Shown here: in pieces, positions 52,401 to 62,391 of the stretch
Layout of the letters: each line of letters opens with the position of its first letter
Position numbering within the stretch: position 1 is the stretch's first letter
Assembly (NCBI GenBank): GCA_020024465.1
Contig: JAHHTT010000001.1
Span: forward strand, 153,053 to 217,052
Direction of reading: 5' to 3'
DNA: 64,000 bases
Origin: Odoribacter sp.
GTDB lineage: Bacteria; Bacteroidota; Bacteroidia; Bacteroidales; Marinifilaceae
Notes under the pieces: model-generated
The model's input: the letters and a program-made list of their open reading frames with translations, nothing else
Told to the model about the DNA's origin: nothing
Database searches by the model: none
Made by a program: the position numbers and the translations under genes

Positions 52401-54020
52401 ATGAAAGACAAGATATTAAACATTGCTCCTAATGCCCGTTTTCTGGAAGCACAGTTCTTAACAGTCTGTCTTCCGAAAGAGACATTCCACGACACAGCAT
52501 TACAGTTGCGTCACGACAAGGAGTTGCAATTTGATTTTTTAGTATGCATGACCGGTATGGACTGGGGTGAAACTTTAGGCGTGATGTATCACCTGCGTTC
52601 TACCAAATCAGGTCGCGAAATCAATATACGAGTGGAGACCTCCAACCGAATAAATCCGGAACTTCCAACTGTATCAGACATCTGGGCTACGGCAAATTTA
52701 AATGAACGGGAAGTATTCGGAATGCTCGGAATCCGTTTTATCAATCATCCGGACATGCGCCAACTGTTTCTACGCAACGATTGGGTTGGCTATCCCTTAC
52801 GCAAAGACTATAATGCAGATCCGGATATCAATCCGATTCGTTTGGAAAGCGAAAGCAATGAAGATGCGGCATTAACGCTGGAAATGACCGAAACCGGAGA
52901 AATTCAAGAAAAAGAAAACGTCATTTTTGAAGATGATGAATATGTTGTAAATATCGGTCCCCAACATCCGGCGACTCACGGAGTGCTGCGATTTCGCGTA
53001 GCGTTGGAGGGTGAAATCGTCAAAAAAGTAGACATCAACTGCGGCTATATCCATCGAGGAATAGAAAAACTGTGCGAAAGTATGACTTATCCGCAGACAC
53101 TTGCCATGACCGACCGACTGGATTATTTGTCAGCACACATGAACCGCCATGCACTTTGTATGTGTATAGAAGAAGCCATGGGCATTGAAGTTCCAGAACG
53201 AGCCAAATATATCCGTACCATCATGGACGAACTGACACGTATAGCTTCCCATTTACTGTTTTGGTCAACATTCTGCATGGACTTCGGAGCATTAAGTGCC
53301 TTTTTCTATGGTTTCCGCGACCGTGAAAAAATATTGGACATGTTTGAAGAGACCAGTGGCGGCCGTCTGATACAAAATTACAATTGCATTGGAGGAGTAA
53401 TGGCAGATATTCATCCCAATTTAATAAGCCGTATCAAGGAATTTGTCAAATACATGCCCAAAAAGCTGAAAGAATATCACGAAGTATTCACCGGTAATAT
53501 CATTGCCGAACAACGGATGAAAAATATAGGCGTACTTTCTTTGGATGATGCTATCTCACATGGAGTAACCGGTCCGGCCGGACGTGCTTCCGGCTGGAGT
53601 TGTGACGTACGCAAACTGCATCCTTATGGCGTATATGATAAAGTTGATTTCAAAGAAATACTTTATGACAAAGGCGACACTTTTGACCGTTATATGGTCC
53701 GCATGGATGAAATCATAGAATCTCTTCATATATTAGAGCAATTGACAGACAACATCCCGGCCGGCGACTATGCAGTAAAGACCAAGCCAATCATCAAATT
53801 ACCGGAAGGTCAATATTACAAAAGCGTAGAAGCAGCCCGGGGAGAATTCGGGGTATTCATAGAAAGCCACGGGGACAAAAATCCTTACCGTGTGAAATTC
53901 CGTTCACCGGGTTTAACCTTAGTATCAGTTGTCGACTTGTTGGCAAGCCACAACAAAATAGCCGATCTGATTGCAATAGGAGCATCACTTGACTATGTTG
54001 TACCAGACATTGACAGATAA
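52401..54020 (+). CDS. nuoCD: NADH-quinone oxidoreductase subunit C/D fusion
   Basis: This 539-aa protein joins NuoC (about residues 1-155: WATANLNEREVFGMLGIRFI) to NuoD (about 180-539). The NuoD part has the quinone-site loop NIGPQHPATHGVLRFRVALE, CGYIHRGIEKLCE, DRLDYLSAHMNRHA and the C-terminal end ASLDYVVPDIDR. The fusion is common in Bacteroidota and in some proteobacteria. It couples electron transfer from N2 to quinone in the peripheral arm. Confidence 0.95.
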   Translation: MKDKILNIAPNARFLEAQFLTVCLPKETFHDTALQLRHDKELQFDFLVCMTGMDWGETLGVMYHLRSTKSGREINIRVETSNRINPELPTVSDIWATANLNEREVFGMLGIRFINHPDMRQLFLRNDWVGYPLRKDYNADPDINPIRLESESNEDAALTLEMTETGEIQEKENVIFEDDEYVVNIGPQHPATHGVLRFRVALEGEIVKKVDINCGYIHRGIEKLCESMTYPQTLAMTDRLDYLSAHMNRHALCMCIEEAMGIEVPERAKYIRTIMDELTRIASHLLFWSTFCMDFGALSAFFYGFRDREKILDMFEETSGGRLIQNYNCIGGVMADIHPNLISRIKEFVKYMPKKLKEYHEVFTGNIIAEQRMKNIGVLSLDDAISHGVTGPAGRASGWSCDVRKLHPYGVYDKVDFKEILYDKGDTFDRYMVRMDEIIESLHILEQLTDNIPAGDYAVKTKPIIKLPEGQYYKSVEAARGEFGVFIESHGDKNPYRVKFRSPGLTLVSVVDLLASHNKIADLIAIGASLDYVVPDIDR

Positions 54021-54055
54021 AAAAATAGTAAACAGTAATAATAGTAGTAAACAAT

Positions 54056-55132
54056 ATGTTTGATTTTGCAGTTGTAACACATTGGGTTGATGAAACCCTG
54101 GGCAATATCCTACCGGACTCGTGGGTTACCACTACGGAATTCGTTCTTGTCGGGATCAGTCTGCTTATCGCTTATGCCGTAATGGCACTTGGACTGATTT
54201 ATGCAGAACGTAAAGTGTGTGCCTATTTTCAATGCCGTCTTGGACCGAATCGAGTAGGACCCTTCGGAATGGTCCAGACCATAACGGATATGATTAAAAT
54301 GCTCATAAAAGAAATAATAGAGATAAACCACACAGACCGTTTTCTGTTCAATCTGGCTCCATATATTGTAATCATAGCCTCGTTATTGGCCTTCAGTTGC
54401 ATTCCGTTTGCCAAAGGTTTGGAAATATTAGACTTTAATGTCGGCATTTTCTTTTTGATTGCCGTCTCTTCCATCGGGATTGTCGGTATTCTACTTGCCG
54501 GTTGGGCCAGCAACAACAAATACTCACTGATTGGAGCCATGCGAAGCGGAGCACAAATGATCAGCTATGAATTGTCCATCGGTCTGTCCATACTGACAAT
54601 GGTTGTTCTCACCGGCAGCATGCAATTGTCAACAATCGTAGAAAGTCAAGCAGACGGATGGTTCATTTTCAAAGGACATATTCCGGCCTTCATTGCTTTT
54701 GTCATTTATCTGATTGCCGGTACCGCAGAAACCAACCGCGGTCCCTTTGACCTTCCTGAAGCAGAATCAGAATTAACAGCAGGCTACCACACAGAATATT
54801 CCGGAATGCATTTCGGATTCTTTTACGTAGCCGAATTTGTAAACATGTTTATCGTTGCATCAGTGGCTACCACTTTATTCTGGGGCGGCTGGATGCCATT
54901 ACACATTCCTGGTTGGGAATTTTTCAATATGGTAATGGATTACATACCTCCAATTTTATGGTTTTTTGGGAAAAGTGCCATCATGGTATTTATCATCATG
55001 TGGTTCAAGTGGACTTTTCCCCGTCTGCGAATAGACCAATTGTTGACACTTGAATGGAAATACCTGTTGCCCATTAATTTGTGCAATCTGTTTTTAATGG
55101 TATTTGTCGTCGTATTCAAATTACATTTTTAA
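54056..55132 (+). CDS. nuoH: NADH-quinone oxidoreductase subunit H
   Basis: This 358-aa membrane subunit forms the quinone tunnel. Conserved segments are ERKVCAYFQCRLGPNRVGP (first cytoplasmic loop) and GTAETNRGPFDLPEAESELT with the acidic E-channel, then GYHTEYSGMHFGFFYVAEF. About eight transmembrane helices are present. Confidence 0.95.
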   Translation: MFDFAVVTHWVDETLGNILPDSWVTTTEFVLVGISLLIAYAVMALGLIYAERKVCAYFQCRLGPNRVGPFGMVQTITDMIKMLIKEIIEINHTDRFLFNLAPYIVIIASLLAFSCIPFAKGLEILDFNVGIFFLIAVSSIGIVGILLAGWASNNKYSLIGAMRSGAQMISYELSIGLSILTMVVLTGSMQLSTIVESQADGWFIFKGHIPAFIAFVIYLIAGTAETNRGPFDLPEAESELTAGYHTEYSGMHFGFFYVAEFVNMFIVASVATTLFWGGWMPLHIPGWEFFNMVMDYIPPILWFFGKSAIMVFIIMWFKWTFPRLRIDQLLTLEWKYLLPINLCNLFLMVFVVVFKLHF

Positions 55133-55143
55133 ACCGTTGAATT

Positions 55144-55611
55144 ATGAGAAGTACACAACAATATTTCAGCGATTTTTTCACGGGTTTAAAATCCTTGCTC
55201 AAGGGAATGCGGATCACTCTTGGAGAATTCTTTACCCCAAAAGTGACAGAATGTTACCCAGAAAATCGCGCTACATTAAAAATGTTTGACCGTTTTCGCG
55301 GTGATTTGACAATGATTCACAATGAACACAATGAACATCATTGTGTTGCATGTGGAATATGCGAAATGAACTGCCCTAACGGCACCATTCATATTGAGTC
55401 CCGTATGGAAGAGACAGAAGATGGCAAAAAGAAAAAAGTACTGGTACGTTACATATATGATCACGGCAGTTGCATCTATTGTCAATTATGCGTAAGGAAT
55501 TGTCCGCATCATGCCATTGAATTTGTACCGACCTTTGAGCATGCAGTATTTACACGAGAAAAACTAATAGAACAATTAAACCGGTCAGGTTCAAAACTTG
55601 CCGAGAAATAA
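55144..55611 (+). CDS. nuoI: NADH-quinone oxidoreductase subunit I
   Basis: This 155-aa ferredoxin-like subunit has two 4Fe-4S motifs: HHCVACGICEMNCPNG (CxxCxxCxxxCP) and SCIYCQLCVRNCPHHAIEF. These are clusters N6a and N6b, which feed N2. It is peripheral to the membrane and starts 11 bp after nuoH. Confidence 0.95.
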   Translation: MRSTQQYFSDFFTGLKSLLKGMRITLGEFFTPKVTECYPENRATLKMFDRFRGDLTMIHNEHNEHHCVACGICEMNCPNGTIHIESRMEETEDGKKKKVLVRYIYDHGSCIYCQLCVRNCPHHAIEFVPTFEHAVFTREKLIEQLNRSGSKLAEK

Positions 55612-55624
55612 CAAATTTAATATT

Positions 55625-56134
55625 ATGGAAATAACTTTACCCAAAGTGGTCTTTTTGTTTCTGGCGACGGTAATTGTTGTCTTTTCAATTCTGACCGTAA
55701 CTACCAAAAGGATTCTGCGATCGGCAACTTATCTGTTATTTGTCCTGTTTGCCACAGCCGGAATTTATTTTGAGCTGAATTTTTCCTTTTTAGGAGCAGT
55801 CCAATTGACTGTATACGCCGGAGGTATCATTGTATTATATGTATTTTCCATTCTGCTGACCAGTTCGAACAGCCAGAAACTGGAAAAGATAAAAAACAGC
55901 AAATACTTCGCCGGCATTATTTCAGCCGTAGCAGGCTCGGCAATCTGCATCTTCATCACATTGACCCACTCGTTTCCCGTATCGCATTTCACATCGGGAG
56001 AGTTGAATCAGAAAGTGATAGGAACAGCATTGATGGGAATGGAAAAATATCAGTATCTTCTGCCCTTTGAGGCAATCAGTGTTTTATTACTGGCTTGCAT
56101 CATCGGAGGTATTTTAATTGCACGTAAACGTTAA
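55625..56134 (+). CDS. nuoJ: NADH-quinone oxidoreductase subunit J
   Basis: The start at ATG 55625 gives 169 aa; a longer frame would begin in nuoI. Five transmembrane helices are visible. The conserved third helix VQLTVYAGGIIVLYVFSILL contains the pi-bulge region. It is a membrane subunit of the proton-pumping arm. Confidence 0.92.
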   Translation: MEITLPKVVFLFLATVIVVFSILTVTTKRILRSATYLLFVLFATAGIYFELNFSFLGAVQLTVYAGGIIVLYVFSILLTSSNSQKLEKIKNSKYFAGIISAVAGSAICIFITLTHSFPVSHFTSGELNQKVIGTALMGMEKYQYLLPFEAISVLLLACIIGGILIARKR

Positions 56135-56146
56135 TGATTTGAAGCT

Positions 56147-56458
56147 ATGGAAATAACAATGGAATATTATCTGATAATCAGTACCATCATGTTCTTTGCA
56201 GGGATCTATGGATTTATCACTCGCCGTAACATGCTGGCAGTACTGATATCCATCGAATTGATATTAAACTCTGTGGATATAAATTTCGTGGCATTCAACC
56301 GTTTCCTATATCCCGAACAGATGGAAGGATTTTTCTTCACCCTGTTTGCCATAGGCATTTCTGCCTGTGAAACGGCTGTGGCTATCGCCATCATCATCAA
56401 TGTGTACCGGAATGTACGTAACATTCAGGTAAAGAATCTCAATAAACTACAAGATTAA
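56147..56458 (+). CDS. nuoK: NADH-quinone oxidoreductase subunit K
   Basis: This 103-aa membrane subunit has three helices. The conserved Glu lies in MLAVLISIELILNSVDINFV, and a second acidic residue is in GISACETAVAIAIII. It is the MrpC-like element of the pumping module. It starts 12 bp after nuoJ. Confidence 0.93.
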   Translation: MEITMEYYLIISTIMFFAGIYGFITRRNMLAVLISIELILNSVDINFVAFNRFLYPEQMEGFFFTLFAIGISACETAVAIAIIINVYRNVRNIQVKNLNKLQD

Positions 56459-56462
56459 GACT

Positions 56463-58364
56463 ATGGAATATACATTACTAATTCTCGTACTTCCACTACT
56501 TACATTTTTGGGACTTGGATTATTCGGGATGAAACTACGCCCGACTGTTGCCGGCTGTATCGGATCGCTTTCACTTGCTGCCGTGACCCTGCTTTCATAT
56601 CTGACAGCAGGGATATATTTCACCTCGCCCCGAGTGGATGGCTCATTTGGGAAATGGCAACCATACAACTTTGAATGGTTGCATTTTACTGATAAATTAC
56701 AAATAGACCTCGGCATACTGCTTGATCCTATTTCTGTAATGATGCTAGTAGTGATTACTACCATATCATTAATGGTGCACATTTATAGCCTTGGCTACAT
56801 GAAAGGAGAGCGGGGATTTCAGCGTTATTATGCATTTCTGTCACTGTTCACTTTTTCCATGTTAGGACTTGTGGTAGCTCCCAATATTTTCCAGATGTAC
56901 ATTTTCTGGGAGTTAGTGGGAGTATCCTCTTATCTGCTTATCGGTTTCTACTATACCAAACCCGAAGCCATTGCTGCATCCAAAAAAGCATTTATCGTTA
57001 CCCGTTTTGCTGATCTTGGATTCCTATTGGGTATTCTATTATTATCCTATTTTACAGGTACTTTTGATTTTGTACGACTCACGTCCGGAGATTCGTCTGT
57101 ATTTGCCAATGCAGCGGGAGTAACTTTTATGGGAGTTTCAGCAATGAGTTGGGCCTTATCACTTATCTTCATCGGAGGAGCCGGTAAATCTGCAATGTTT
57201 CCTTTACATATTTGGCTTCCAGATGCGATGGAAGGCCCGACTCCCGTATCCGCATTAATCCATGCAGCAACAATGGTCGTTGCCGGAGTATTCCTTGTCG
57301 CCAGACTGTTCCCTCTTTACACTCTGGCAGCTCCGGAAGTATTGGTTGGTATCGGATATACAGGAGCTTTTACGTCATTATATGCAGCAATTGTAGCATG
57401 CGTACAAACGGATATTAAACGGGTACTTGCTTTCTCGACAATCTCACAAATCGGCTTTATGATGGTTGCCTTGGGAATTTCCGGAATGGGAGGACATGCA
57501 GGGGCTGGTTATATGGCTTCCATGTTCCATCTATTTACACATGCCATGTTCAAAGCATTATTATTCTTGTGTGCGGGATCTATCATTCATACTATCGGCA
57601 GTAATGAAATGAGCCGTATGGGAGGTTTGCGGAAATATATGCCTTTCACCCATATCACTTTTCTGACCGCTTGTCTGGCTATTGCCGGCATTCCCCCATT
57701 CTCTGGCTTTTTCAGTAAAGACGAAATTTTAGCAGCCACTTTTGCTTTTGCTCCACAATTAGGAGTATTTATGAGTTTTACTGCCGGATTAACAGCATTC
57801 TATATGTTCCGATTATATTATAACATTTTTTGGGGCACACCGAGGAACTATGAACACTCTCCACATGAGGCACCCAAAACCATGACAATACCTTTAATTA
57901 TTTTGGCCTCCATTACGCTGATTGCCGGTTTCATCCCTTTCGGCCAATTCGTCAGCAGCGACGGACAACCATATACGATCCATATAAACATGACAGTCGC
58001 CATCACCAGTATTATTGTCGCATTATCAGCTATCGGCATTGCAACCTTCTTCTATAAATCAGCCTGCGATATTCCGAAACGCCTGTTAAACATGTTCCCT
58101 CATCTACACCAAACAGCTTATCACCGCTTTTATATAGATGAATTCTATCTGTTTATCACGAAACGTATCATATTCAACTGCGTATCGCGTCCATTAGCCT
58201 GGTTTGACCGCCATATCATTGATGGAACATTGAGCGGAATGGCAGTTGTCACACAGCGTATTTCCTACGCCATACGTGGTTTACAGTCCGGACAGGTACA
58301 GCAATATGCGTTTGTTTTTCTGTTAGGAACATTATTAATTGTATTACTAGTCGTATTCTTATAA
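56463..58364 (+). CDS. nuoL: NADH-quinone oxidoreductase subunit L
   Basis: This 633-aa antiporter-like subunit has about 16 membrane helices. Conserved parts are MYIFWELVGVSSYLLIGFYY (with the Glu pair) and SAMFPLHIWLPDAMEGPTPV followed by SALIHAATMVVAGVFLVAR. The Lys in CVQTDIKRVLAFSTISQIGF is retained. The long lateral helix corresponds to the C-terminal 130 residues. Confidence 0.96.
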   Translation: MEYTLLILVLPLLTFLGLGLFGMKLRPTVAGCIGSLSLAAVTLLSYLTAGIYFTSPRVDGSFGKWQPYNFEWLHFTDKLQIDLGILLDPISVMMLVVITTISLMVHIYSLGYMKGERGFQRYYAFLSLFTFSMLGLVVAPNIFQMYIFWELVGVSSYLLIGFYYTKPEAIAASKKAFIVTRFADLGFLLGILLLSYFTGTFDFVRLTSGDSSVFANAAGVTFMGVSAMSWALSLIFIGGAGKSAMFPLHIWLPDAMEGPTPVSALIHAATMVVAGVFLVARLFPLYTLAAPEVLVGIGYTGAFTSLYAAIVACVQTDIKRVLAFSTISQIGFMMVALGISGMGGHAGAGYMASMFHLFTHAMFKALLFLCAGSIIHTIGSNEMSRMGGLRKYMPFTHITFLTACLAIAGIPPFSGFFSKDEILAATFAFAPQLGVFMSFTAGLTAFYMFRLYYNIFWGTPRNYEHSPHEAPKTMTIPLIILASITLIAGFIPFGQFVSSDGQPYTIHINMTVAITSIIVALSAIGIATFFYKSACDIPKRLLNMFPHLHQTAYHRFYIDEFYLFITKRIIFNCVSRPLAWFDRHIIDGTLSGMAVVTQRISYAIRGLQSGQVQQYAFVFLLGTLLIVLLVVFL

Positions 58365-58394
58365 GAAGCGGTAGCAATTTAAAATTTAGTAATT

Positions 58395-59867
58395 ATGAAT
58401 TTTCTATCACTATTCGTACTGATACCCATTTTAATGCTATGCGGGTTGATTCTATCAGGAAACATGAAACAAATACGTTGGATATGTGCCACCGGAGCCT
58501 CTTTGCTACTGATCTTGGCAACAATCCTAAGTGTCATGTATTTGGGAGAAAGAAATGCCGGTAATACAGCCCCTATGGTATTTACGGCATCTTCTGTATG
58601 GTATGCCCCCTTCAACATACATTATTCTGTGGGAGTAGACGGAGTCTCCGTATCCATGTTACTATTATCTGCAATAATTGTATTCACCGGCATCTTTGTT
58701 TCCTGGAAAATAGAATCCATGCCTAAAGAATACTTTATGTGGTTTTGTCTGTTGAGCATCGGAGTATTCGGATTCTTTATATCTACAGACCTCTTCACCA
58801 TGTTCATGTACTATGAAATAGCACTGATTCCGATGTATCTCTTAATCGGAATATGGGGAACAGGCAAAAAAGAATATGCTGCCATGAAACTAACACTAAT
58901 GCTTATGGGCGGTTCAGCACTACTATTAATCAGTATTCTAGGCATATACTTTTCCTCAGGAGCCTCCAGTATGAATATATTGGAAATCGCACAACAACAA
59001 ATTCCCTATTCCCTACAACGTTGGTTTTTTCCGCTAACCTTCATCGGTTTTGGAGTATTGGGAGCTCTATTCCCTTTCCATACGTGGAGTCCTGACGGTC
59101 ATGCATCAGCCCCCACTGCAGTATCCATGCTACATGCAGGTGTCTTAATGAAATTAGGGGGATACGGATGTTTCAGAGTTGCCATATTCTTAATGCCTGA
59201 AGCAGCACAAGAATTATCCTGGATATTCTTATTATTGACAGGAATCAGTGTTGTATACGGAGCCTATTCTGCTATCGTACAAACCGACTTAAAATATATC
59301 AATGCATACTCATCAGTGAGTCACTGCGGCTTGGTTCTATTTGCTATTCTCATGTTAAACCAAACAGCAATGACCGGTGCTGTAATGCAAATGCTCAGTC
59401 ATGGATTGATGACAGCTTTATTTTTCGCTCTAATCGGAATGATTTATGGACGCACACATACACGTGATATTCGCGAAATGGGCGGTTTGATGAAAATCAT
59501 GCCATTTTTAGCAGTATGCTACGTAATTGCCGGTTTAGCCTCTTTGGGTCTACCAGGCTTAAGCGGTTTTGTTGCCGAAATGACCATCTTTGTAGGTTCT
59601 TTCCAACATGCCGATACCTTCCATCGTGTAATGACCATCATTGCCTGTACCTCTATTGTCATTACTGCAGTATATATTCTACGGGTTGTCGGCAAACTGC
59701 TTTATGGTAACATCGTCAATGAACACCACCGTAAATTAACGGATGCAGTCTGGTATGAACGTTTTGCTGTCATTGTATTAATCATTGCCATTGCCGGTAT
59801 CGGTCTGGCTCCATTATGGATATCCGATATGATACATAATAGTATTGACAGCCTATGGCCTTTTTAA
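58395..59867 (+). CDS. nuoM: NADH-quinone oxidoreductase subunit M
   Basis: This 490-aa antiporter-like subunit has about 14 helices. Conserved segments are MYYEIALIPMYLLIGIWGTG, GALFPFHTWSPDGHASAPTA and VSMLHAGVLMKLGGYGCFRV, with the Lys in IVQTDLKYINAYSSVSHCGL. It follows nuoL by 30 bp. Confidence 0.95.
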   Translation: MNFLSLFVLIPILMLCGLILSGNMKQIRWICATGASLLLILATILSVMYLGERNAGNTAPMVFTASSVWYAPFNIHYSVGVDGVSVSMLLLSAIIVFTGIFVSWKIESMPKEYFMWFCLLSIGVFGFFISTDLFTMFMYYEIALIPMYLLIGIWGTGKKEYAAMKLTLMLMGGSALLLISILGIYFSSGASSMNILEIAQQQIPYSLQRWFFPLTFIGFGVLGALFPFHTWSPDGHASAPTAVSMLHAGVLMKLGGYGCFRVAIFLMPEAAQELSWIFLLLTGISVVYGAYSAIVQTDLKYINAYSSVSHCGLVLFAILMLNQTAMTGAVMQMLSHGLMTALFFALIGMIYGRTHTRDIREMGGLMKIMPFLAVCYVIAGLASLGLPGLSGFVAEMTIFVGSFQHADTFHRVMTIIACTSIVITAVYILRVVGKLLYGNIVNEHHRKLTDAVWYERFAVIVLIIAIAGIGLAPLWISDMIHNSIDSLWPF

Positions 59868-59895
59868 TAATTAGTTAACTAAAAATATCAAAAAT

Positions 59896-61317
59896 ATGGG
59901 TTACTCCAACTTTCTATTTCTAAAAGAAGAACTATCATTGATTGCTATGATAATTATATTGCTGGTCTATGATTTGTTCGGTTCGAAGAAAAGCTTGAAC
60001 TATTTTCATCCGGTGGCTTGTATCCTATTTCTAGCCCATACATTATTTAATTTTTTCCCGACGGGAAGCATTGAAGCTTTTGGCGGAATGTATATAGACT
60101 CTCCCATAGGAGATGTTGTAAAAACCATTTTAAACGTGGGTACCCTACTAATCCTAATGCAAACCAGCAATTGGATAAATAGCGAAAATATGCTCATACG
60201 CCGAGGAGAATTCTACATCATTCTCTTCACGTCCTTACTCGGTATGTATTTCATGATTTCAGCAGGCAATTTCCTGTTATTTTTTATTGGTATAGAAACA
60301 GCATCTATTCCCATGGCTCTACTCTCAGCCTACGACAAATACAAACATGAATCAGCCGAAGCCGGAGCTAAGTATATACTCACTGCCACATTTGCATCAG
60401 GACTTTCATTATATGGCATATCATTAATTTATGGAACAGTGGGGACACTCTATTTTGCAGATCTTCCAGCCGGTATTGACGGAAGTCCATTACAACTGAT
60501 GGCATTCGGTTTCTTTGTAGTAGGACTATTTTTTAAAATATCCCTTGTCCCTTTCCATCAATGGACTGCCGATGTATACCAAGGAGCTCCGACAAGCGTC
60601 ACCGCCTATTTTTCCGTAATATCCAAAGGAGCTGGAGCTTTTGTATTAATGAACATCCTCTGCAAAATTTTCAGTAATTTAGTCACAGAATGGCAATCTG
60701 TTTTGTATGTGATTATCATTGCAACGATCACTATAGCCAACTTATTTGCAATCCGCCAACACAATCTGAAACGCTTTCTAGCCTATTCCTCCATCTCACA
60801 AGCCGGCTATATCATGCTGGGAGTCATCAGTGGAAGTGCAATGGGAATGACCTCATTGGTATATTACATTTTAGTCTACATGGTATCAAATTTAGCAGCT
60901 TTCGGAGTCATCGGGATTATCGAACAACGTACCGGCAAATTAACCGTCAACGACTACAATGGCCTGTATACAACAAATCCACGATTAAGTTTTGTAATGA
61001 TGCTTGCACTATTTTCGTTAGCCGGGATACCTCCGTTTGCAGGATTTTTCAGTAAATTTTTTATTTTTGCAGCAGCAGCACAACAAGGATTCTATGTTTT
61101 GGTTTTTATAGCATTACTAAATACGATTATTTCATTATACTATTACCTACTGATAGTAAAAGCTATGTTTATCAACAAAAATGACAATCCCATAGAACCT
61201 GTAAAATCAGATATTTACACCCGTATCAGCCTCATCGTTTGTTCTGCAGGTATCATTACCATAGGACTGATTAGCGCAATTTATGAGAATATTGAGGTGT
61301 TCAGTTTTGGAGTATAA
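59896..61317 (+). CDS. nuoN: NADH-quinone oxidoreductase subunit N
   Basis: This 473-aa antiporter-like subunit ends the operon. Conserved segments are LFFIGIETASIPMALLSAYD, KISLVPFHQWTADVYQGAPT and SVTAYFSVISKGAGAFVLMN. It is co-directional and 28 bp after nuoM. No nuoE, nuoF or nuoG gene is present before or after. Confidence 0.95.
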   Translation: MGYSNFLFLKEELSLIAMIIILLVYDLFGSKKSLNYFHPVACILFLAHTLFNFFPTGSIEAFGGMYIDSPIGDVVKTILNVGTLLILMQTSNWINSENMLIRRGEFYIILFTSLLGMYFMISAGNFLLFFIGIETASIPMALLSAYDKYKHESAEAGAKYILTATFASGLSLYGISLIYGTVGTLYFADLPAGIDGSPLQLMAFGFFVVGLFFKISLVPFHQWTADVYQGAPTSVTAYFSVISKGAGAFVLMNILCKIFSNLVTEWQSVLYVIIIATITIANLFAIRQHNLKRFLAYSSISQAGYIMLGVISGSAMGMTSLVYYILVYMVSNLAAFGVIGIIEQRTGKLTVNDYNGLYTTNPRLSFVMMLALFSLAGIPPFAGFFSKFFIFAAAAQQGFYVLVFIALLNTIISLYYYLLIVKAMFINKNDNPIEPVKSDIYTRISLIVCSAGIITIGLISAIYENIEVFSFGV

Positions 61318-61336
61318 ATTTCATTTTTTAATTTTG
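61306..61336 (+). promoter_or_regulatory. promoter of ridA
   Basis: TTTG at 61306-61309 and TAATTTTG at 61329-61336 are 19 bp apart, an exact match. It lies across the nuoN stop codon and 40 bp before ridA. Confidence 0.65.
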
Positions 61337-61375
61337 TAGTGTAAAAGAACTTATGTTACATTAAAACATTATATC

Positions 61376-61753
61376 ATGAAGAAAGTTATCAATTCACCGA
61401 AGGCACCGAAAGCAATCGGTCCTTACAGCCAGGCTATCGAAGCAAACGGAACTCTTTATATCAGCGGACAACTTCCTGTTGACGTAAATACCGGTAAATT
61501 TGTAGAGGGTGGAATCAAAGAACAAACCGAACAATCCCTGAAAAATATCGGTTACATTTTGGAAGAAGCCGGTTTGACTTATGCCAATGTCGTTAAAACC
61601 ACATGTTTATTAAGTGATATTGCAAACTTTTCAGCAATGAACGAAGTATATGCAAAATATTTTACCGGAGAATGCCCTGCCCGTGCCGCTTTCGCTGTAA
61701 AAGATCTGCCTTTGGGAGCATTGGTTGAAATTGAAGTTGTTGCTGTAAAATAA
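61376..61753 (+). CDS. ridA: RidA-family enamine/imine deaminase
   Basis: This 125-aa trimeric-type protein hydrolyses reactive 2-aminoacrylate and related enamines. Visible are SPKAPKAIGPYSQAIEANGT, LYISGQLPVD, TTCLLSDIANFSAMNEVYAKY and the signature ECPARAAFAVKDLPLGALVE with the conserved Arg of the active site. Its own promoter and terminator make it monocistronic. Confidence 0.94.
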   Translation: MKKVINSPKAPKAIGPYSQAIEANGTLYISGQLPVDVNTGKFVEGGIKEQTEQSLKNIGYILEEAGLTYANVVKTTCLLSDIANFSAMNEVYAKYFTGECPARAAFAVKDLPLGALVEIEVVAVK

Positions 61754-61850
61754 ATATCTTGTTCAGGGATAAACAATGAATTCATCCGATTTGCATTCAT
61801 TGGCTGTTTCTTCTGAATTTGTAATAATCAAATTTAGCATTATTAATATC

Positions 61851-61880
61851 ATCGGCTCTGAAACAGAGCCGATTTTTCAT
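61851..61880 (+). terminator. intrinsic terminator after ridA
   Basis: A perfect 10-bp stem ATCGGCTCTG (61851-61860) pairs with CAGAGCCGAT (61864-61873) around loop AAA, followed by TTTTTC. Confidence 0.85.
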
Positions 61881-62329
61881 TTTCAAGCACATCAAAAAAT
61901 TCATTAAAGAAAATCCAGCCATACCTTGAAGAGTAATACGTGGCATTTTCTACATTTCTTAAAAAATCAGACGACAATATCATCTTATCTATAAGGCATA
62001 TCGTCTTCCCTCCTCCCCCCAAAAAAAATATATACATACGCATTTCAAACTTATGCTTAAGTAATTCGAGGATAATGCAGTATATCATATTGAGTTCATT
62101 TATAACAGAAATCTTCAGTTTTGCAACTTGCAAAAGGTTTATATAGATTAAATTGGAAATCTTAAACTGAACACCCAAATAAATTATCCTATTCCTCTTT
62201 ACCAACTCCTAATTTTAGGTATTATCGATTTAAATGAAAAGGAGCGAAACTTTAACATTATAAATAATAAATAAAATACTACATGAACTTTGATCCGCAA
62301 AAATCAATAAAAAGCCCTACTTATAGGTA
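61881..62329. other. AT-rich intergenic region upstream of the flavodoxin gene
   Basis: About 450 bp without a credible gene. A 118-codon minus-strand frame crosses it but has no ribosome-binding site and runs into the terminator. A 17-bp perfect palindrome lies at 62119-62135. Confidence 0.5.
62119..62135. repeat. palindrome TTTTGCAA-C-TTGCAAAA
   Basis: The two 8-bp arms are perfectly inverted around one base. It could be an operator-like binding site. It is about 195 bp upstream of the flavodoxin promoter, so a direct role there is uncertain. Confidence 0.6.
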
Positions 62330-62360
62330 TTTCAAAGGAGAAAAAGAGTGTCTATTTTTG
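62330..62360 (+). promoter_or_regulatory. promoter of the flavodoxin gene
   Basis: TTTC at 62330-62333 and TATTTTTG at 62353-62360 are 19 bp apart. The ATG at 62392 is 32 bp downstream. Confidence 0.55.
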
Positions 62361-62391
62361 TTACAGTAAAACAATTTAAAGTATTGACTTT

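Noticed and set aside
61849..62205. 118-codon minus-strand frame with GGGGKT
   Set aside because: The glycine run is not in a P-loop context, the frame runs into the ridA terminator, and there is no start signal.
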